A stretch of 5,586 nucleotides of DNA from Thermoanaerobaculia bacterium (lineage in GTDB: Bacteria > Acidobacteriota > Thermoanaerobaculia > Multivoradales > JAHEKO01). A model generated the notes under the pieces. It was not told the origin of the DNA. It ran no database searches and worked only from the letters and a program-made list of their open reading frames with translations. The translations under genes and the position numbers were made by a program. Of this stretch, positions 5,005 to 5,586 are shown one piece after another. The stretch covers positions 1 to 5,586 of the forward strand of contig JARFQS010000292.1 in the NCBI GenBank assembly GCA_029287645.1. Direction: 5' to 3'. The stretch's first letter is position 1. The number at the start of each line of letters is the position of its first letter.

Positions 5005-5586
5005 TCAGACGCTGTCAGTGGCCTCTTCGGGGCCTCGACTCACGTCGACCGGTTTGGAGGCGCGGACCATGGCCACGGCGGCGAAGATCACGGCCGTTGC
5101 GATCACCATGCGAAGCGTGACGGTCTCGTCCAGAATCAACCAGCCCAGGAACACGGCCACTACCACGTTCAGGTAGGTACTGCTGGCGACGATCGGTGCC
5201 GGCCAGTGGTCCAGCAGGTAGACGTAGGCGGTGAACGAGACGATCGAGCCGAAGATCGTCAGATAGAGGACGGCAGCCGAACCTTCCCAACTCCATTCCA
5301 TGTTCTGCCATTCTCCACGCACCCATCCAGCTATCGCCAGGGCGATGCCCCCGGCCAGCATTTGGAGCGCGGCATTGACCACCGCTCCGCTGGAGATCGG
5401 ATTGCGTTGGGAATAGACCGAGCCCAGCGACCAGGAGGCGGCCGCACCAAGAATCGCCAGAGGCCCCCGCCAGTCGGCATTGCGGAGCTCTTCGAGATCG
5501 ACTCCGATGAGGCTGGTCGCGGCGACGAAACCCAAGAGCAGCCCGACGAGCTGAAGGGCTGTCGGTCGATAGCGCAGGCCAGGCAG
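5005..5586 (-). CDS. EamA/DMT-superfamily transporter, 5' partial (C-terminal half)
   Basis: The frame is open to the right window edge; 193 residues are visible and no start belongs within the window (a TTG at 5535 falls inside a membrane helix). Six hydrophobic helices can be seen, beginning with LQLVGLLLGFVAATSLI and ending with TLRMVIATAVIFAAVAMV, then a polar tail (KPVDVSRGPEEATDSV). The family normally has ten helices in two EamA repeats, so about four helices of the first repeat lie outside. Family-like elements are AAASWSLGSVYSQR, YLTIFGSIVSFTAYVYLL, and STYLNVVVAVFLGWLILDE, where the Asn in the helix before LDE corresponds to the usual NPVVA position with Pro replaced by Val. The pattern resembles the YedA-like branch. 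These proteins export metabolites, amino acids or drugs across the inner membrane; the substrate cannot be read from sequence. It is followed by the small membrane gene after 44 nt. Confidence 0.92.
   Translation of the reverse strand: MPGLRYRPTALQLVGLLLGFVAATSLIGVDLEELRNADWRGPLAILGAAASWSLGSVYSQRNPISSGAVVNAALQMLAGGIALAIAGWVRGEWQNMEWSWEGSAAVLYLTIFGSIVSFTAYVYLLDHWPAPIVASSTYLNVVVAVFLGWLILDETVTLRMVIATAVIFAAVAMVRASKPVDVSRGPEEATDSV

Noticed and set aside
5002..5018. Direct repeat CTGTCAG with 3-nt spacer at the end of the transporter gene
   Set aside because: Only two 7-nt copies, partly inside codons; no palindromic structure or array to suggest an operator or attachment site.
1..5586. CRISPR array, tRNA/rRNA, insertion sequence or phage features
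   Set aside because: No regularly spaced repeats, no terminal inverted repeats, no transposase or integrase motifs and no RNA gene signatures were seen on either strand.

Overview
The window is a GC-rich bacterial segment, almost entirely coding. It holds one rightward gene fragment and four genes read leftward. The pairing of a TIGR02999-type ECF sigma factor with a Ser/Thr kinase fused to a long TPR array, next to a large secreted-type repeat protein ending in a CxxC-DDFE...W tail, best fits Acidobacteriota (Thermoanaerobaculia or Vicinamibacteria-like). Xanthomonadales, Planctomycetota or Myxococcota-like genomes remain possible. The assignment is an inference from gene style, because no rRNA or marker gene is present.

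Layout: (1) 3..1259, plus strand, is the C-terminal part of a VW-motif repeat protein, probably beta-propeller-like, with its N-terminus outside the window. (2) After a 15-bp convergent gap, 1275..1841 (minus) encodes the ECF sigma factor. (3) 1838..4624 (minus) encodes the 928-residue kinase: a short acidic N-terminal region, a catalytically complete Hanks-type kinase, one membrane segment, and about ten TPR units. Its stop codon overlaps the TTG start of the sigma gene (TTGA), so the two are very likely co-translated in the order kinase then sigma. (4) 4757..4960 (minus) is a small two-helix membrane protein with an excellent Shine-Dalgarno (SD) sequence buried in a strong hairpin. (5) 5005..5586 (minus) is the C-terminal half of an EamA/DMT-family transporter that runs off the right edge.

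Functional reading: the kinase and sigma factor form a plausible membrane signalling unit in which the kinase phosphorylates the sigma factor to turn it on. In support, the acidic DAED-type motif expected in sigma region 2.2 is replaced by a threonine-bearing stretch, and no anti-sigma gene lies nearby in the window. The transporter and small membrane protein lie upstream on the same strand, but a 132-nt gap with a possible separate promoter precedes the kinase, so they may be a different unit. The least explained item is the small membrane protein with its SD-occluding hairpin and a second hairpin just after its stop codon.
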